Source: Benincasa hispida (Eukaryota; Streptophyta; Magnoliopsida; Cucurbitales; Cucurbitaceae). From it: a stretch of 64,000 bases of DNA. The notes under the pieces were generated by a model. That model was not told where the DNA came from, did no database searches, and worked only from the letters and a program-made list of their open reading frames with translations. The first letter of the stretch is position 1, and every line of letters starts with the position of its first letter. The DNA is taken from positions 9,333,487 through 9,397,486 of the forward strand of contig NC_052359.1 in the NCBI RefSeq assembly GCF_009727055.1, written 5' to 3'. Below are positions 47,834 through 60,564 of the stretch, one piece after another. The position numbers and the translations under genes were made by a program.

Positions 47834-50800
47834 TGTTGGGTTTTATGTCCCAAAACTAGTGGTTGGTAAACATAAGAACTTATTCTGAGAATTCAATAAA
47901 GTTGTTGTTGAATATATTGTTTTTAGAAATCTAATAAACCTAAGTCCCTTGACTATTATATGAATACTTGAACTTTATGTGGAGATATACAAGTGGATCA
48001 GGTTCGAGTAAATAATCAAAATGATCTATAGTATATGAATAAGGTTGGGTACCTTATTCTGGTAACACTATTGGATGCGGCCTACTCTGTAGTTGTTACA
48101 AAGAGTTGTATAGTGCTACAAACGAAGTGATTTTAATTCGTGCATGTTGAGACATGAGGAGTGGGGATGTCCTGTGCAAATGAGTTTTGTGCAAGATCGG
48201 ACCACGAAACCAGTCATTCTTACTTTATAATGTTGTTTACAATTTAAGACTGACTATTTCAAGGCAATGACCTAGGCAACGTAACCTTAATCCTGGGCTA
48301 ATTATGAACTCTTGTTTGTTCGGGATTATCCTTTGATCTACAAACGATGAGAGTAGACCAATTGCCTCTGCTCAATAAGCTTACAATTTTGGGGATAAGA
48401 CCAGATCAATAACTGGGAACATAGGGTGCAAGAGGGAATTCACTCCTACCTGATTAGGGTTAGTAGAGAGGTTGTTCCCTTTAAGTACTGATTTTGGGTC
48501 TTGAACAAGAGATCTCACTCTCTCATTGGCCTGAGAGGAATTCGATTTGTTGATTGGATCATAAATCAATTGTTCATTAAGGGATCAGTGGAACTTAAGG
48601 AACAAGAGATAATTTTGGAGGTAAAACAGAGATTTAACCCAACCGTTATTACGAGCAACCTGTGAATGGTTAACTTACTAATCATGGTTATATCAAGTGA
48701 ACATAATATATCTACAAGGGAGTTCAATTATGGGTTTTAGTGGAATCACCCATTAGTTAACGAATAGGGGTTAGATCGGTCTAATGAGTTTAGCTTATTA
48801 ACCTCGGATCGTTGGAGCCCATGATCTGTAGGTCCGCAAGGTCCCCTACTAGCTCGTAAATGAATAAGCTCTAGAATAGTGTGATAAGTTAATTTGAAGT
48901 ATTCAAATTAGAATTAAATGAATTTGGAGAAATAATATTTAAATATGATTTAAATATTTGAAGATAAATTATGTAAAAATTAATTTAATATTTGATATTA
49001 AATTAATTAGAATTATTTAAATGGTTTAAATAATTATTTATTAATTTTATTAAGAAATTTATTTATGAAATTAATTTTATAAAATTAATATTATTTTCAG
49101 TATTATTAATTAAAATTGATTTATGAAATCAATTTGAAAAATTGAAAAAGAAAAACAAAAACACAAAAATTGGAAAATAGTTTTTTCCTTTGTCTTCTAC
49201 TAGTTCACCAACAACCCATATTAACTTTTCATTAACTCCAAGCATGAGCTGCATCACATGCAATAAATTTCTTTGCATGAATGTCTGCAATATATTGAAG
49301 AATTTGGAGTGTTTTGAAAGGATTTTGCAACCAAACAAAATTTTGAGAAAAATTTGAGAGAAGAAGGGTGTTCTTCTACTTGGTTGCTGCTGTGAGCTTC
49401 TCTAAATTCCCTGAATTCCAGCTTATTTTTGTAGGATTGTATCAATAGCAGCGGAAGCACAAGGATAATCTACGCATTCAAATTCACTAATTTTGGCATA
49501 ATATAAAGCATGCTTCTGCAGAAAAATGGGTTTCGAGACATACCTTTTGTAGAACTTCTTCAAAGCTCATTCTCCAACTGCATTCTTCTCCATATCTTGT
49601 TGTAGACCACCTCAAGATTTTCCCCACTATTCTCTTGGTGCTCTAGATTGAGTTGTGGGACTCAAAACAAGCTTGAATCAAGGGATGAAGGAGAAAAGCT
49701 CACTACTGCAACCTTGTTGAAGAACCTTTCTTCAAACCAGTTTTTCTCTCAAAACTCTTTTGATTGCATGCCCGATTTTCACTCCAATCTCTTCATTATA
49801 TTGCAGATCAATATGCAAAGAGAAGAGCTGCATGAGTTGTAGCTCATGCTTGGAGAGGCAAGATTAATGCTTATGTGTGAGCTATTTAGGTGATGGATAA
49901 TGAAAAAAATTTCATTTTCCATTCAAGTGGGTTTTGTTTTCCAATTTTCCAATTTTATCTAAAAATCAAACTTTGATTTAAAAAATCTATTTGATTTTAA
50001 AAATGAAAAAAATTATTAATTTCATAAATTAATTATTAAATAAAATTTAATTAATTTAATATCAAATATTAATTATTAAACATATCCATCTTTATATATT
50101 TAAATCATATTTAAATATATAAATTTCTCCTATTCCGTTTAATTCTAAATTAAACATGTAATTAATATCTCATATAATTACTAATTTCCTTAATTCTGAT
50201 TTGAACGTTTCAAATTAACTTATCAACGCTATTTTAGAGCTAGTCCATTACGAGCTAGTAGGGGGACCTCGCGGACTTACAGACATAGGCTCCACGATCT
50301 AAGATTAATCGGCTAAACTCATTAGACCAAATTAAATCCTCATTCGTTAACTAATGGGTCATTCTACTAAAGTCATAGTTGCGTTTCTAGATATATTATG
50401 TCCACATGATTTAACCATAATCAGCAAGTCGACCTTCACAGGTTGTTTGTAATAACGGCTGGGTCAACTATCCTGTTTTACCACCAAGATATACGTCTTA
50501 TTCCTCAAGTCCCTACTGATCCTTAATGACAGCTGGTTTGTGACCCAATCACTAAACCGAACTCTCTCAGCCCAGTGAAATGGTGAGTCCCTTGTTCAAG
50601 ACTTGGATTCAGTACTTGATGAGAACAACCTTTCTCCTATCCCTAAATCGGGTAGGTGTGAATTCCTTCTTGCACCCTATGTCCCCAGCTATCTATCCGG
50701 TCTTACCCCTGAAAGGGGAGTCTTATTGAACCGACGCGTTTGAGCCAACCCTCAACTACGCAAATCTAAGGGCAATCCCGAATAAACAGGAGTTCATAGT

Positions 50801-51500
50801 TAGCTCAGATCGAGTTACCTAGGTCATTTAGGTGAAATAGTCAGTCTTAAACAATAAACATCGTTATAAAGTAAGAGTGACTTATTTCTTGGTCCTGATC
50901 TTATGCAAACTCATTGCATAGACGCCCCCACTCCTCATGTCATAACATGTACAAATTAGGATCACATCGTATGTAGCACTTTACAACTCTTTGTAACATC
51001 TATAGAGTAGGCTGCATCGTGTTACCAAAATAAGGTACCCAATCTCATTCATGTACCATAGATTATTTTGACTATTTACTCGAACCTGATCCACTCTTAT
51101 GTCTCCACATAAAGTTCAAATACACATACAATAGTCATGGGTCTTAGTTTATTGGATTTAGACTTTCATACAATTTATGAGATCAATAACAAGCATATTG
51201 ATAATAGAAAATGTTTATCATTTTATAAACTGCGAGTTTTTAGGACATAAAACCCAACAATTTTGAGTCTCACTACTCAATCTTGAGCTCCAAGAGGATA
51301 GTAGGGAAGATCTTGGGGTGGTCTACAATAAGATTCTGTAGAGATTTGCAGCTGAATCAAAGCTTAGAAGAAGTTCTTCAAAGTTATGTTATGAAACCCA
51401 TTTATTTCTGTTGAAGCATGTTTTCTTTTCTACCAAAATTAATGAATTAGAGTGCTTATGGATCCTGGTTTCTTCCACTACACATTGGTACCTTCCAACA
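47834..51500 (+). mobile_element. Solo LTR (type C, forward), interrupted by a second LTR
   Basis: It starts TGTTGGGTTTTATGTCCC and ends GTACCTTCCAACA. The flanks are TCTAT at 47829-47833 and TCTAT at 51501-51505, a perfect 5-bp duplication. With the inner LTR (49430-51259) and its duplication removed, it is 1832 bp. No internal retrotransposon sequence is attached. Confidence 0.9.
49430..51259 (-). mobile_element. Solo LTR (type C, reverse) nested in the previous LTR
   Basis: The + strand runs TGTAGGATTGTATCAATAGC to ACATAAAACCCAACA (1830 bp). The flanks are ATTTT at 49425-49429 and ATTTT at 51260-51264, a perfect duplication. Joining them restores the host LTR phrase CAGCTTATTTTGAGT. It is almost the same length as its host but in opposite orientation. 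Confidence 0.92.
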
Positions 51501-51505
51501 TCTAT

Positions 51506-53170
51506 TTGATCCGCCAACTTTACAAATTGGTGTCAAATAACTCAATTTCATCTATTTCAACAGTGTTCACTATTTAGGTTTGCACATTTATTGAGAAACT
51601 CCGTCCTCTCCTCTTTCTCTCTCCCTCTCTCCAATTTTTCCTATAACTCCACATGTCGACCACCGTCATCGACCAACTTGGGCAACAATCATCATTTCCC
51701 TAACGACATGTTCTGATGACTACCTCTATCAACGATTAACTCCAGTGACCCACCCCATCACTCATCTCTAATGACTAACTCTAACAACCAACTCAGTCGA
51801 CCACATACTAAAAAATAAACAAACAAACAAACACTTAGCTGGTGAATGTGTTTTTAAATACAAATTTGAAATTATTAGTTTATGGTGTTTAATAATTGTC
51901 TTATATAGTAATCTAATACAAATAAAGACATTTTGAGTGTATAGTCAAATTAAACAAACTTGTGTATAAAACACTTTTAAGAAGATGTCACCAAACACAT
52001 TTGTATTTTATTATAAATAGTTTCATAAAAAATGTTTAAATGTAAATGACTTTTCAATAAAACTTTCACTGGTTTGAAAGCTCAACCATGAGTGGATACC
52101 AGTCATAGAAATTTTTTTTAAAGTTCAAGCACTATATATAGATACAAATCTAAAAGTTCATGCACTATAGTTTTAATTCATTTAAATTTGTTCTCCATGT
52201 AATATAAATTCTTGGATCTGTCATTGTCCAAGTGTGCCAGAAGTAACGAGATTCCTGATTCGAAATTCCCTTACCCCAATTGTACTAAAACAATAAAAAT
52301 GATATATACCAATCATAATTAGTTTTTTTTTTTTTTTTCTATTAGTGTTTGCTTTTTTGTGTGTGGGATATATGTGATATTCAAGTTTATTCTCTATCAA
52401 TGATGGTAGGAACATGGTTGTTTGTTAATTACATTTGTTACTAATAATATACCTCACATTTATATTGTCTGCTTAGAGATGGTGACATGAAAATAGAAAT
52501 TTAAAAAACACTAGTCTTCCACTTCTTTGTTCAGCACTCGAGCATTCTACCAATATGGCTAAGTTAGAGTCTGACACTTTAATATTCCACTTCGAGCATA
52601 AATTCCCCATAGCTTTACTTTGAGATTCACCTAAAAGGTTTCATACCATTCAAGTTAGTTGTCCTCCCTTATATACCATGATCATTTCCGTATCTAGTTA
52701 ATGTGGAACTTTGACGAACACCAACATACATGCCCTAAACCCCTTGTTGATCGTTTTTTTTTTCTTTTTTTCTTTTTTTCATATTACATTTATACATTTC
52801 ACTTTTGAAAGTATATTGTAATTTTATTGTTGGTATGAAACAAGAGTATTTTGTGTGTGCTTAAGTACAATGGTTACATGTAAAAAATTGTAAAATATAT
52901 GTGAATGTGTTAAGTTGACATTTCAATTGAGTGTTAAAAATTTAGGAAAATATATATGAAATTGGAGGGCTAAACAAAAAGTTAGGGAAAAAATTCAATA
53001 AAAACAAAAACCACTTTTTTACATTACAAAAAAAATGTACCGCATATTCTTAATTTAATAACTCAACTCTGCCCTCAAAATATAGACTTCTTAAGTTCTA
53101 ATTCAAAAATTCAAATTGAACAATTTTGTACCCCAAACACATATTTCTTCACTCTACAAACATATTCATT
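51506..53170. mobile_element. Probable decayed relative of the long-TIR element
   Basis: 51600-51830 (CTCTCTCCAATTTTTCC, CGACCACCGTCATCGACCAA, ACTCTAACAACCAACTC) resembles the GC-richer part of the element at 8011-9533. 53040-53160 (AATAACTCAACTCTGCCCTC, AACAATTTTGTACCCCAAAC) resembles its right edge. Borders are uncertain. The stretch between, 52000-53000, has no recognisable gene. Confidence 0.35.
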
Positions 53171-53219
53171 TCAATTTCATAATTCAACTCAGCATTAGCT
53201 CGAAACAATCTAAAGAGTA

Positions 53220-53600
53220 AATTATATACTATATAAATATGAATGAGTAAAGAAAAATTGAAGTGAGAGAGAAAAATAAATCTTTTAAGAGGAAAGTTTA
53301 CTAGAGAGATTTGTTTATTAGAATAGAAGAAAATTAGAGTGAGATTATAGGGATAAATTAGATAAAGAAAAGTTTAGAGGGAGAAAATTTTGGAGAGATT
53401 ATTTAGAGAAAGAAATGACGACGTATATTAGAAGAGAAAGCTATGAAAATTTTAAGAAGAGGAAAAGAGAATTAAAAATTAGTCTAAAAATTATAGGAGA
53501 GAACAAGAAAATCTTTAGGGATATAAGTTTGAAAAAGAAATTAGTTGGAAAGAGATGAATAGAAGTCAAATAAGATTTTGAAAAGAAAAAAAATCTTAAG
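53220..53600. repeat. 380-bp purine-rich tract
   Basis: The + strand is dominated by A and G (GAGAGAGAAAAATAAAT, GAAGAGGAAAAGAGAA and similar) with few C. No coding frame. It ends immediately before the hAT-like element. Confidence 0.6.
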
Positions 53601-53614
53601 AGTGCAATTTCGGC

Positions 53615-54201
53615 TAGGGGTGTTCAAACAACCCAATGACCCAAAAAAATCGATCAACCCAATTCAATCCGGTTTGGGTTCGGTTATGAACTCATTTGGA
53701 TTGGGTTGGATTCAAATAAACGAAAATTTTATGGGTTGAGTGTTAGTTCATAGGTTCACCTAATATAATCCAAACAAACCCGAATTTATTATTAACTTTA
53801 AAATATATATTTTTTATTACTTATAACATAATTATTTATACATATATTGATTTTTGTTTTATTTAATTCAAATATTTTTTTAGTAATTTATTCTTCGACA
53901 ACTTTTAAAAGTAGTTTTTTTTTGCATTTTTTTCACTATATAAATTAAAATTGAGTTGTTAATCTTAATTCAATATATGAAAATAATTAAATTAGATTTT
54001 TACATATTTATTTTTTGCTTCTTTTTATAACAAAATTTTAAGTAAATGACCCGATTAACCCGAACCAACCCAACTCAAATATTTCATGGTTGGGTTCATT
54101 TTTTAATAAGAGTTATTTGGGTTGAAGAAATTTACAATCCGAACAATTAAGTTAAGTCTAAAAAAAATCTTTCAACCCAACCCAACCTATAAACACCCTT
54201 A
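53615..54201. mobile_element. hAT-like MITE, most complete copy of its family
   Basis: It begins TAGGGGTGTTCA and ends TATAAACACCCTTA, whose reverse complement TAAGGGTGTTTATA is the inverted end (10 of the first 12 bases match). The 8-bp flanks ATTTCGGC (53607-53614) and ATTTTGAC (54202-54209) match at six positions, the differences being transitions. At 587 bp with no transposase frame it is non-autonomous. Relatives are at 16050-16490 (inverted, truncated) and 61614-62127. Confidence 0.75.
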
Positions 54202-54209
54202 ATTTTGAC

Positions 54210-56135
54210 TTAACTAAGCCTAGATTGCACATCAATATAAAGGTGGTAATTTTTTAAATTAATTTTATTATTGAAAATGAGATGCATAGATTAGATACCA
54301 CTTTTGAAAAATAGAATAAAAAAAATATAATTTATTATCAAACAATTCCACTTTCTATTAAATATATTTTTAAAATTTATTTTTGTAATAAAAATTAAGC
54401 TTACCCTCCCTACTTTCACTTGTTGATTTTTTTTAATCTTGTAGAAATGTTTTTATAATTTAAACTAAATTTATGAAAACTAAAAAAAAAAAAAAACTTC
54501 TTTATCATTATTATTTTTTGGAATGTAGCTATGTACATAATTCATATTTCTTTAGACAATATAAATTATAAGAACTAATAATCTACAATTTTATCTTGTG
54601 TGCCACCACTTATTAAAAAAAAATTAAAAGAAAAACTAATTGAATGGATAATTTCATTGGTTATTGAAAGTTCAAAATTTTAGAATTTGGTTCGATAAAA
54701 TTTAAAATCTAATATTAAATTTAATTCAATAAATAAGGTGAATTTTTTTAGGAAGAGGGAGAGAAAGAACATGAAAAGAAAATATAAGAAAATAGTTTGA
54801 ACTTTGAAGGATAATTTTATTTTATATGAGTGGGTTTATAATTTTTGAAAAAAAAAAACAGAAAAGAAATTGTCAATCTTTGTGGGTATTCAAAACACCT
54901 TTTTTTTTTTTAAGAAAACATTTTTCAAAAGCATAATATATTTTTAATTTCTGAGAGATGAAGGCTCATCTTTGTTGACTTTGTTTTGCTCTAATTTGAC
55001 TTTGGCCATGTTGGATTTTCTCAAAACAAATCTGTGTGCCCATCCAACAACACACCAAAAAGAAATTTCATCCTATTCTATCTTACACAATTCCGAACAA
55101 ATGTGTACCTAATCTTTCTTTTTTTTTCTTGAAATAATGACGATGTTATGAAATCGAAAAATAAAGATAACAGAACAAAATGTAAAAGTAAAGAATCGAT
55201 ACATAAATTTATGTGATTCGTCAACAATGTGTTAGTTACATTCACGAAATAGAGAGAATAATTTTATCAGAAACAATGATACAAAATTACCAAATGAAAG
55301 CGCCTCTAAGATTTAAAGAGTTTATATAACTCAGTTCTCTAAGCCCTAGGGTTATAAATATAAAAGACATAAAAATGATAAATACGTAAACTCTGTACTT
55401 CGTCATTCGTCAAATAACATATTCAAAGCATTCCAACATTTACATAGGTATAGATCACGATACAAACAAACCTACAATTATGTATGAAAATCTGATAAAG
55501 AGAAAGTAACGACTTAATTGAGTAAAAAATAAATTCGAATATACTTAATTGAGTAACGTAAATATCAATATAATAGGAAAATCACATGAAATTTATATTT
55601 ATATAAGAAAAACATTAGTTGATTTATTTGAACCTTCATTATACTATGGATAGAATTATTGTAGGAAAGTTAAAAAGTTATTATAAGTTAGATTAATTAA
55701 CTAGGAGATTAATGGGTGTGTTATATTATTGCTCGAATTAAGGATTTGTGTACTTTATCTAGGTCAAACCAAGTAAATATTAGAGAACTAAACTAACCAA
55801 AAGCTAAAATAATTAATATGAGAGGCTTTCCTTTTTGAAATACTTGCGCATATTAGAGTTAACTAACTATTTATAGTCAAGATTGAAGACCATTTTATCT
55901 AGAATAACTACTAATAATATGAATTGAAATACTAATCACATAATCATTTTTAATTTATTTAGAGAGAGTGAAATACATATTTTGTTTCAAATAAATTTTC
56001 AAGCTTCTTTATTTGTAATTTAATTAGAATATCAACTTTTTTTTTTTTAATTAATTCAACGTGTGAAGCGAAGGATTCGAACATTTATTTTTTTGGTGTC
56101 AAGACTATATACCATAAATAATTAAGGTAAATTTA
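54210..56135. other. AT-rich intergenic DNA, no gene seen
   Basis: All frames are short. The stretch 55140-55330, with TTTATGTGATTCGTCAACAA, recalls the TTTACGTGGTTCGGTCAA phrase of plant LTR or other repeats, but I cannot place its ends. Confidence 0.45.
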
Positions 56136-57390
56136 GGTGTGTTTGGCTCTCAAATTGTGCTGTGTTGAGTTAACAGTAATTGTTTGTGGAAATAATTGTT
56201 TGTGTTTAGGGTGTAAAGTGAGCTGAATTGGTAATAATTGTCTACATTTGGGGTATAGAGTTGTGTTGAGTTATGAATATCTAAGATGGTTTTTTATAAC
56301 TTAAAAAAACATGCATCTTTATGGGATTTATTTGTTATTTTTTTTCTTTAATTTTTTGTTCCACTATTTAACTACCTTTTCTAAATTCTTAACCTTCATT
56401 TGAGATGTAAACTCAATAAATAAAAATATAGTTTACAACTTTCTACATTCAATTATTGCGTATAATGTTGACAAAATACTATAATTATTCATATAATCGA
56501 TAATACTACAACATATTTTAATGATTATGAGCATGAATTGAATATAGATAAAAAAAAAAAAAGTAGAGTTGCCATCAGAAGTCTATTTATATGTTCACAA
56601 TATATATATATATATTTATTTATTTATTTATTTATTGCAGATAATAAATCAATTTCATGCATATAAAAAAATATTGTTCATTAAGATAGTCAAGCTAATT
56701 AGTCTTACCAAGTAGATGTAAACAATACCTCTTCCTAGACTGTAGTGAGACTCCTAAGAAGCAGTCCATCTTTTGAATGCCTATGAAACATAAGGGTGAC
56801 CCAATCATCATCACACAACTCAATATCAAATTGCTATAAAAGTCGACTATTAAAACACTATAGACTAATAATTTCAAGTTTGTATTTAAAAATATTTTTG
56901 TCGATCGAATTTTTTGTGTTTTTACTTTTTTTTTTCCAGTATATGATTGGTTGAGTTGGTCATTAGAGTTGATCTTTGGAGATGAACGACGAAGTTTGTA
57001 ATTAGAGTTGGTCGCTCGAGGTGATCATCAAAGTTGACCACTAGCGTTGGTTGCCTAAGGCGAATGTCAATGTTGGTCATTAGAATTGGTTGTCACCAAA
57101 GTTGATCATCAAGCGGGGTTTCGCCGAAGTTGTTATCAGAGGTGGTTATCGGAGTCTGAAATTAGTTGCACGAAGGTGATCGTTGAAGTTGATTGTCAAA
57201 ATGTGGTAGCGGTAGTTGTTGATAATGGCCAAGGTATGGATCCATTGAAAACATTAGAGGGAGGGAGAGTTTAGTTGGTAAAAATAATTAAACTCAATTT
57301 TACCGACATTTAAAGTTGGTAGGCCAAATGTTGAATTGATAATTTTTATAAACCCAAACCAACTTAAGTTGGTGAGCAAAACTTCTGGGT
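56136..57390. mobile_element. Long-TIR non-autonomous element, inverted relative of 8011-9533
   Basis: The reverse complement of 57240-57390 (CACCAACTTAAGTTGGTTTG, ACTTTAAATGTCGGTAAA, CTCTAATGTTTTCAATGG) follows the same order as 8050-8160. The central GAGTTGGTC/GAAGTTG repeats (56940-57200) mirror the ACGACYAACTCC repeats at 8200-8400. The left edge (GGTGTGTTTGGCTC, TGTTGAGTTAACAGTAATTG) matches the inverted right edge at 9420-9530. The 62-codon frame at 57086-57274 is not a gene. Confidence 0.5.
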
Positions 57391-58711
57391 TATTTTACAA
57401 CATATCTTACACATTTGAGATTTCAAAATATCAATTAATATCAATTAATATCAATATCAAAATATTTAATTACAATTTCTTTTATTTTAATTGATATTCA
57501 ATTACAATTATTGAAGAAGAAAGAATTGATTCTAGTCATTGGTCCTTATCCTATCTTAATTCTCAACTAAATGATTTAATGGAATATTCTAATCCAACTT
57601 GAAAAATAACATTAGATGGTAGAATAAAATAAAATAAAATAATCAATGGAACAATCTAGTGCTCCATTCTTTTTTCTTTTATAATTACGAAATTCTATAA
57701 TTAAAAATGTAATATTCTTTTAAAGTTTACAATTCAATTAATATAAATTATATTAGTGTTTTTAAAGGAAAATAATAACTTATATTAGTGTTATATATAT
57801 ACTTTTATCGACGTGAACAGATTGAAAATTTTGTTAAATATTCTTATGAGTAATTATTCGAAAAAATAAAATTATTGAAAATATTTTCAAATATAGCAAA
57901 ATGTCATTATCTATAGTGATAGATCATGATGAACTTCTTTATAAATAAATTGATTCATTTTCTTTTATCTGAAAATAATTCTATTTTTATTTTATGCAAT
58001 ATTAATGTATCAATAATTAGTATTTAAAAAGAATCATTAATATCATTAGAAATTATCATAGTCTACAAACACATATTCTTAAAAACTTGGGATAAAAAAG
58101 ATACATTTGGACCATACACACCCATTCTTCACCACTAAAAAAAAATGAATTTTCCAAAAGAATATTTGAACCAAACACAAACAAACACCACCCAAATAAA
58201 AATAAGAGGAAAATATTTGTCTGAAATGGATCCACATCATACATTTGAGACCAAATTCTTTATAATTAAATAAATAGAAATCATTATCCTAATTAAAATG
58301 GGACAACTGTATTGTCTGATTTATTTTTCTTTAAAGAAAAAAAAAAGAAAAAAAAAAAAAAAGAAAACTGGTTCTTCAATCTAGTACATAAACAGCAGCC
58401 ATTATTATAAATATTTGTTATTGAAAGAAAAAAATTTGGCACAAAAGTCCACTCATTCCACAACCAAGATTCTTCCTTCCATTTTAAAATAATCTCCAAT
58501 TCCCCAAATATCTACTCATCATCCTCTCCTACTTTCCGTCCATATCATTCCTCGCTGTATTCCTTCACTTTCTAACAAAACAAACACCTCTTGGCTCTCA
58601 GTTTTCTCAAAATCTGACAATTCTAAGCAACCCCATTACCTTGATTCTTCCTTTTTCCCTTATATGAACAACCCCTTTTGATTATTTTCTCATGATCTTC
58701 TTCCTTCTCTA
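57391..58711. other. AT-rich spacer and promoter region of the F-box/PP2 gene
   Basis: 57880-57960 is a fragment of the foldback family seen at 29538-29720. An A-rich run lies at 58335-58365. From about 58440 the sequence becomes C/T-rich (TCCCCAAATATCTACTCATC, CTTGGCTCTCAG), as expected for a plant leader. A TATA-like TATATGAA at 58661 may be too close to the ATG to be the core promoter. Confidence 0.4.
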
Positions 58712-60564
58712 ATGGGTCTTAATATCTCTGTTTTTTTCCGCCTCCATATTGGGTCTCAGCCCTCGCCGCCGCCGCCGTTTCCCGGTCTCGGAGACTTGCC
58801 GGAGAGCTGTGCGGCGGATGTTTTGAAGTATTTGAGTCCGGTGGAGATTTGTAAACTTGCCAAGATGAATCGGGCTTTTCGTGGGGCGTCTTGGGCTGAT
58901 TTCGTTTGGGAGTCCAAATTGCCTTCTAATTATAGGGTTCTTGTTCAACGACTGATTGGAGATGTTGGTTTGACTATGAGTAAAAGAGAGATTTATACGA
59001 GACTTTGTCAGCAGAATCGATTAGATGGTGGAAATAAGGTAATTTTAATTTCAGTGTTAGGTGTTCTTTGATTTTTGCAAAATTAGGGCAAATTGGGATT
59101 GTTTGAATTCTTTTGGCTTGCTCTGTTTCGATCATTTGTTGAATTTCTGTTTTTCGATTTTGGTTTCAGAATGTTTGGCTGGATAAATATTCAGGTGGTC
59201 TTTGCTTGTCGATTTCTTCTATGGACTTGAGGATTACTGGGATTGATGATCGGAGGTATTGGAATCGTATCTCGACTGAAGAATCGAGGTAAGTCAGATT
59301 CATCAAATGTATATTGAAAATGAACTAATTTGTTATGTGTTTTGATTGCGTTGGAATGAATCTTTGGAATTAGGATGTGGAAATCAATCTATGCTTGTTT
59401 CTTATCATTACTGTTTAAATTGGTGATGAATTTCATGGATTTGCTTGCCGAATTTCATGTAACATGTCTAGATCTCACTTTTTAAATATCATTTTGTACC
59501 ATCTGTTTGTTTTAGGCAGAATGATTCCTATGGAAAGTTGCTTTTGAAACAAATATTCCAAGTTTGTAAAAACAATGATGTGCCCAACTAAGATTTGGTT
59601 TGGATCATGGATGTAAGTTTTTATCTTGAGTCATGTGGAAAATATATCTGCGTCTACCCTCTAAACATCTAAAATGGAATGGTCATTCAAAGCGTTTTCG
59701 TGTCGACAAAGCGTTTGTTTATGTGTATTCGTATCGTTTTCAGTAGTATTCTTGATGAAGTCTTGTTATCTCATTGAGATTTGATGATCTTTTGAAGCTG
59801 ATAGAACTGGAAAGATAAGGTATAAGTTTGTGTGATTAGTGAAATAAGATGCATGATTTGCCTTGTTCAAGGCTTGTATGGATATCAAATTGATAGAACC
59901 GAAATATATTGAATTATAAACCCCCAAGTGTTTGAGGTATTTGGACCCTTTGAATCTTGAGATCACTCTCAAGCCCTAATTCATACTCCAAAATATTGTC
60001 ATCACCAATACTCTAACAACTTTCCTTACTAATTACCAATATATCCATATTAACATTTCTAGCATAGGCATAGCACTCTTGGGATTTTGTCGCCTGCGCC
60101 GTTGAGATGGAACTGAAATCGGTTTTTGTTTTCTTGCTTGTAGATTCCACAATGTTGCGTATCTTCAGCAAATATGGTGGTTTGAAGTTGGTGGAGAGGT
60201 AGAGTTTCCGTTTCCACCAGGAACTTACAGCCTATACTTCAGATTGCAATTGGGTCGGACATCGAAGAGGTTTGGCCGTCGAATCTATAACCTCGAGCAC
60301 GTTCATGGTTGGAACATAAAGCCTGTGCAATTCCAGCTTTGGACTTCAGATGGTCAGCATGCCAAAACTCAATGCTATTTAGACGAAGCTGGGAAATGGA
60401 CTCTGCATCATGCAGGTAACTTCAACGTCAATGCTCGAAATGAATCGATAAGGATCAAATTCTCTATGACTCAGATTGACTGCACGCACACAAAAGGCGG
60501 TCTCTGTTTAGATTCAGTGCTGATTTACCCAGTTGAGTATGAACAGAGATCCAAGCGTCGTTGA
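58712..60564 (+). CDS. PP2-A13: F-box protein with phloem protein 2 (PP2) lectin domain, PP2-A12/A13 type
   Basis: Three exons with GT-AG borders and continuous phase: 58712-59038, 59170-59288, 60144-60564. They total 867 nt, or 288 residues, the normal length for this group. Residues 27-72 (LGDLPESCAADVLKYLSPVE...WADFVWESKLP) are the F-box that binds SKP1 in an SCF ubiquitin ligase. From about 110 to 284 (NVWLDKYSGGLCLSISSMDL, WWFEVGGEVEF, HVHGWNIKPVQFQLWTSDGQ, GGLCLDSVLIYPVEYE) is the PP2 domain, a Nictaba-like carbohydrate-binding fold. The protein probably selects targets through the PP2 part; the target is unknown. The start MGLNISVFF precedes the F-box closely, as in relatives. The 855-bp intron 2 has no recognised insertion. 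Whether it is closer to PP2-A12 or PP2-A13 is not certain. Confidence 0.92.

Noticed and set aside
57086..57274. A 62-codon frame near the F-box gene
   Set aside because: It is part of the inverted long-TIR element and has no similarity to a known protein.
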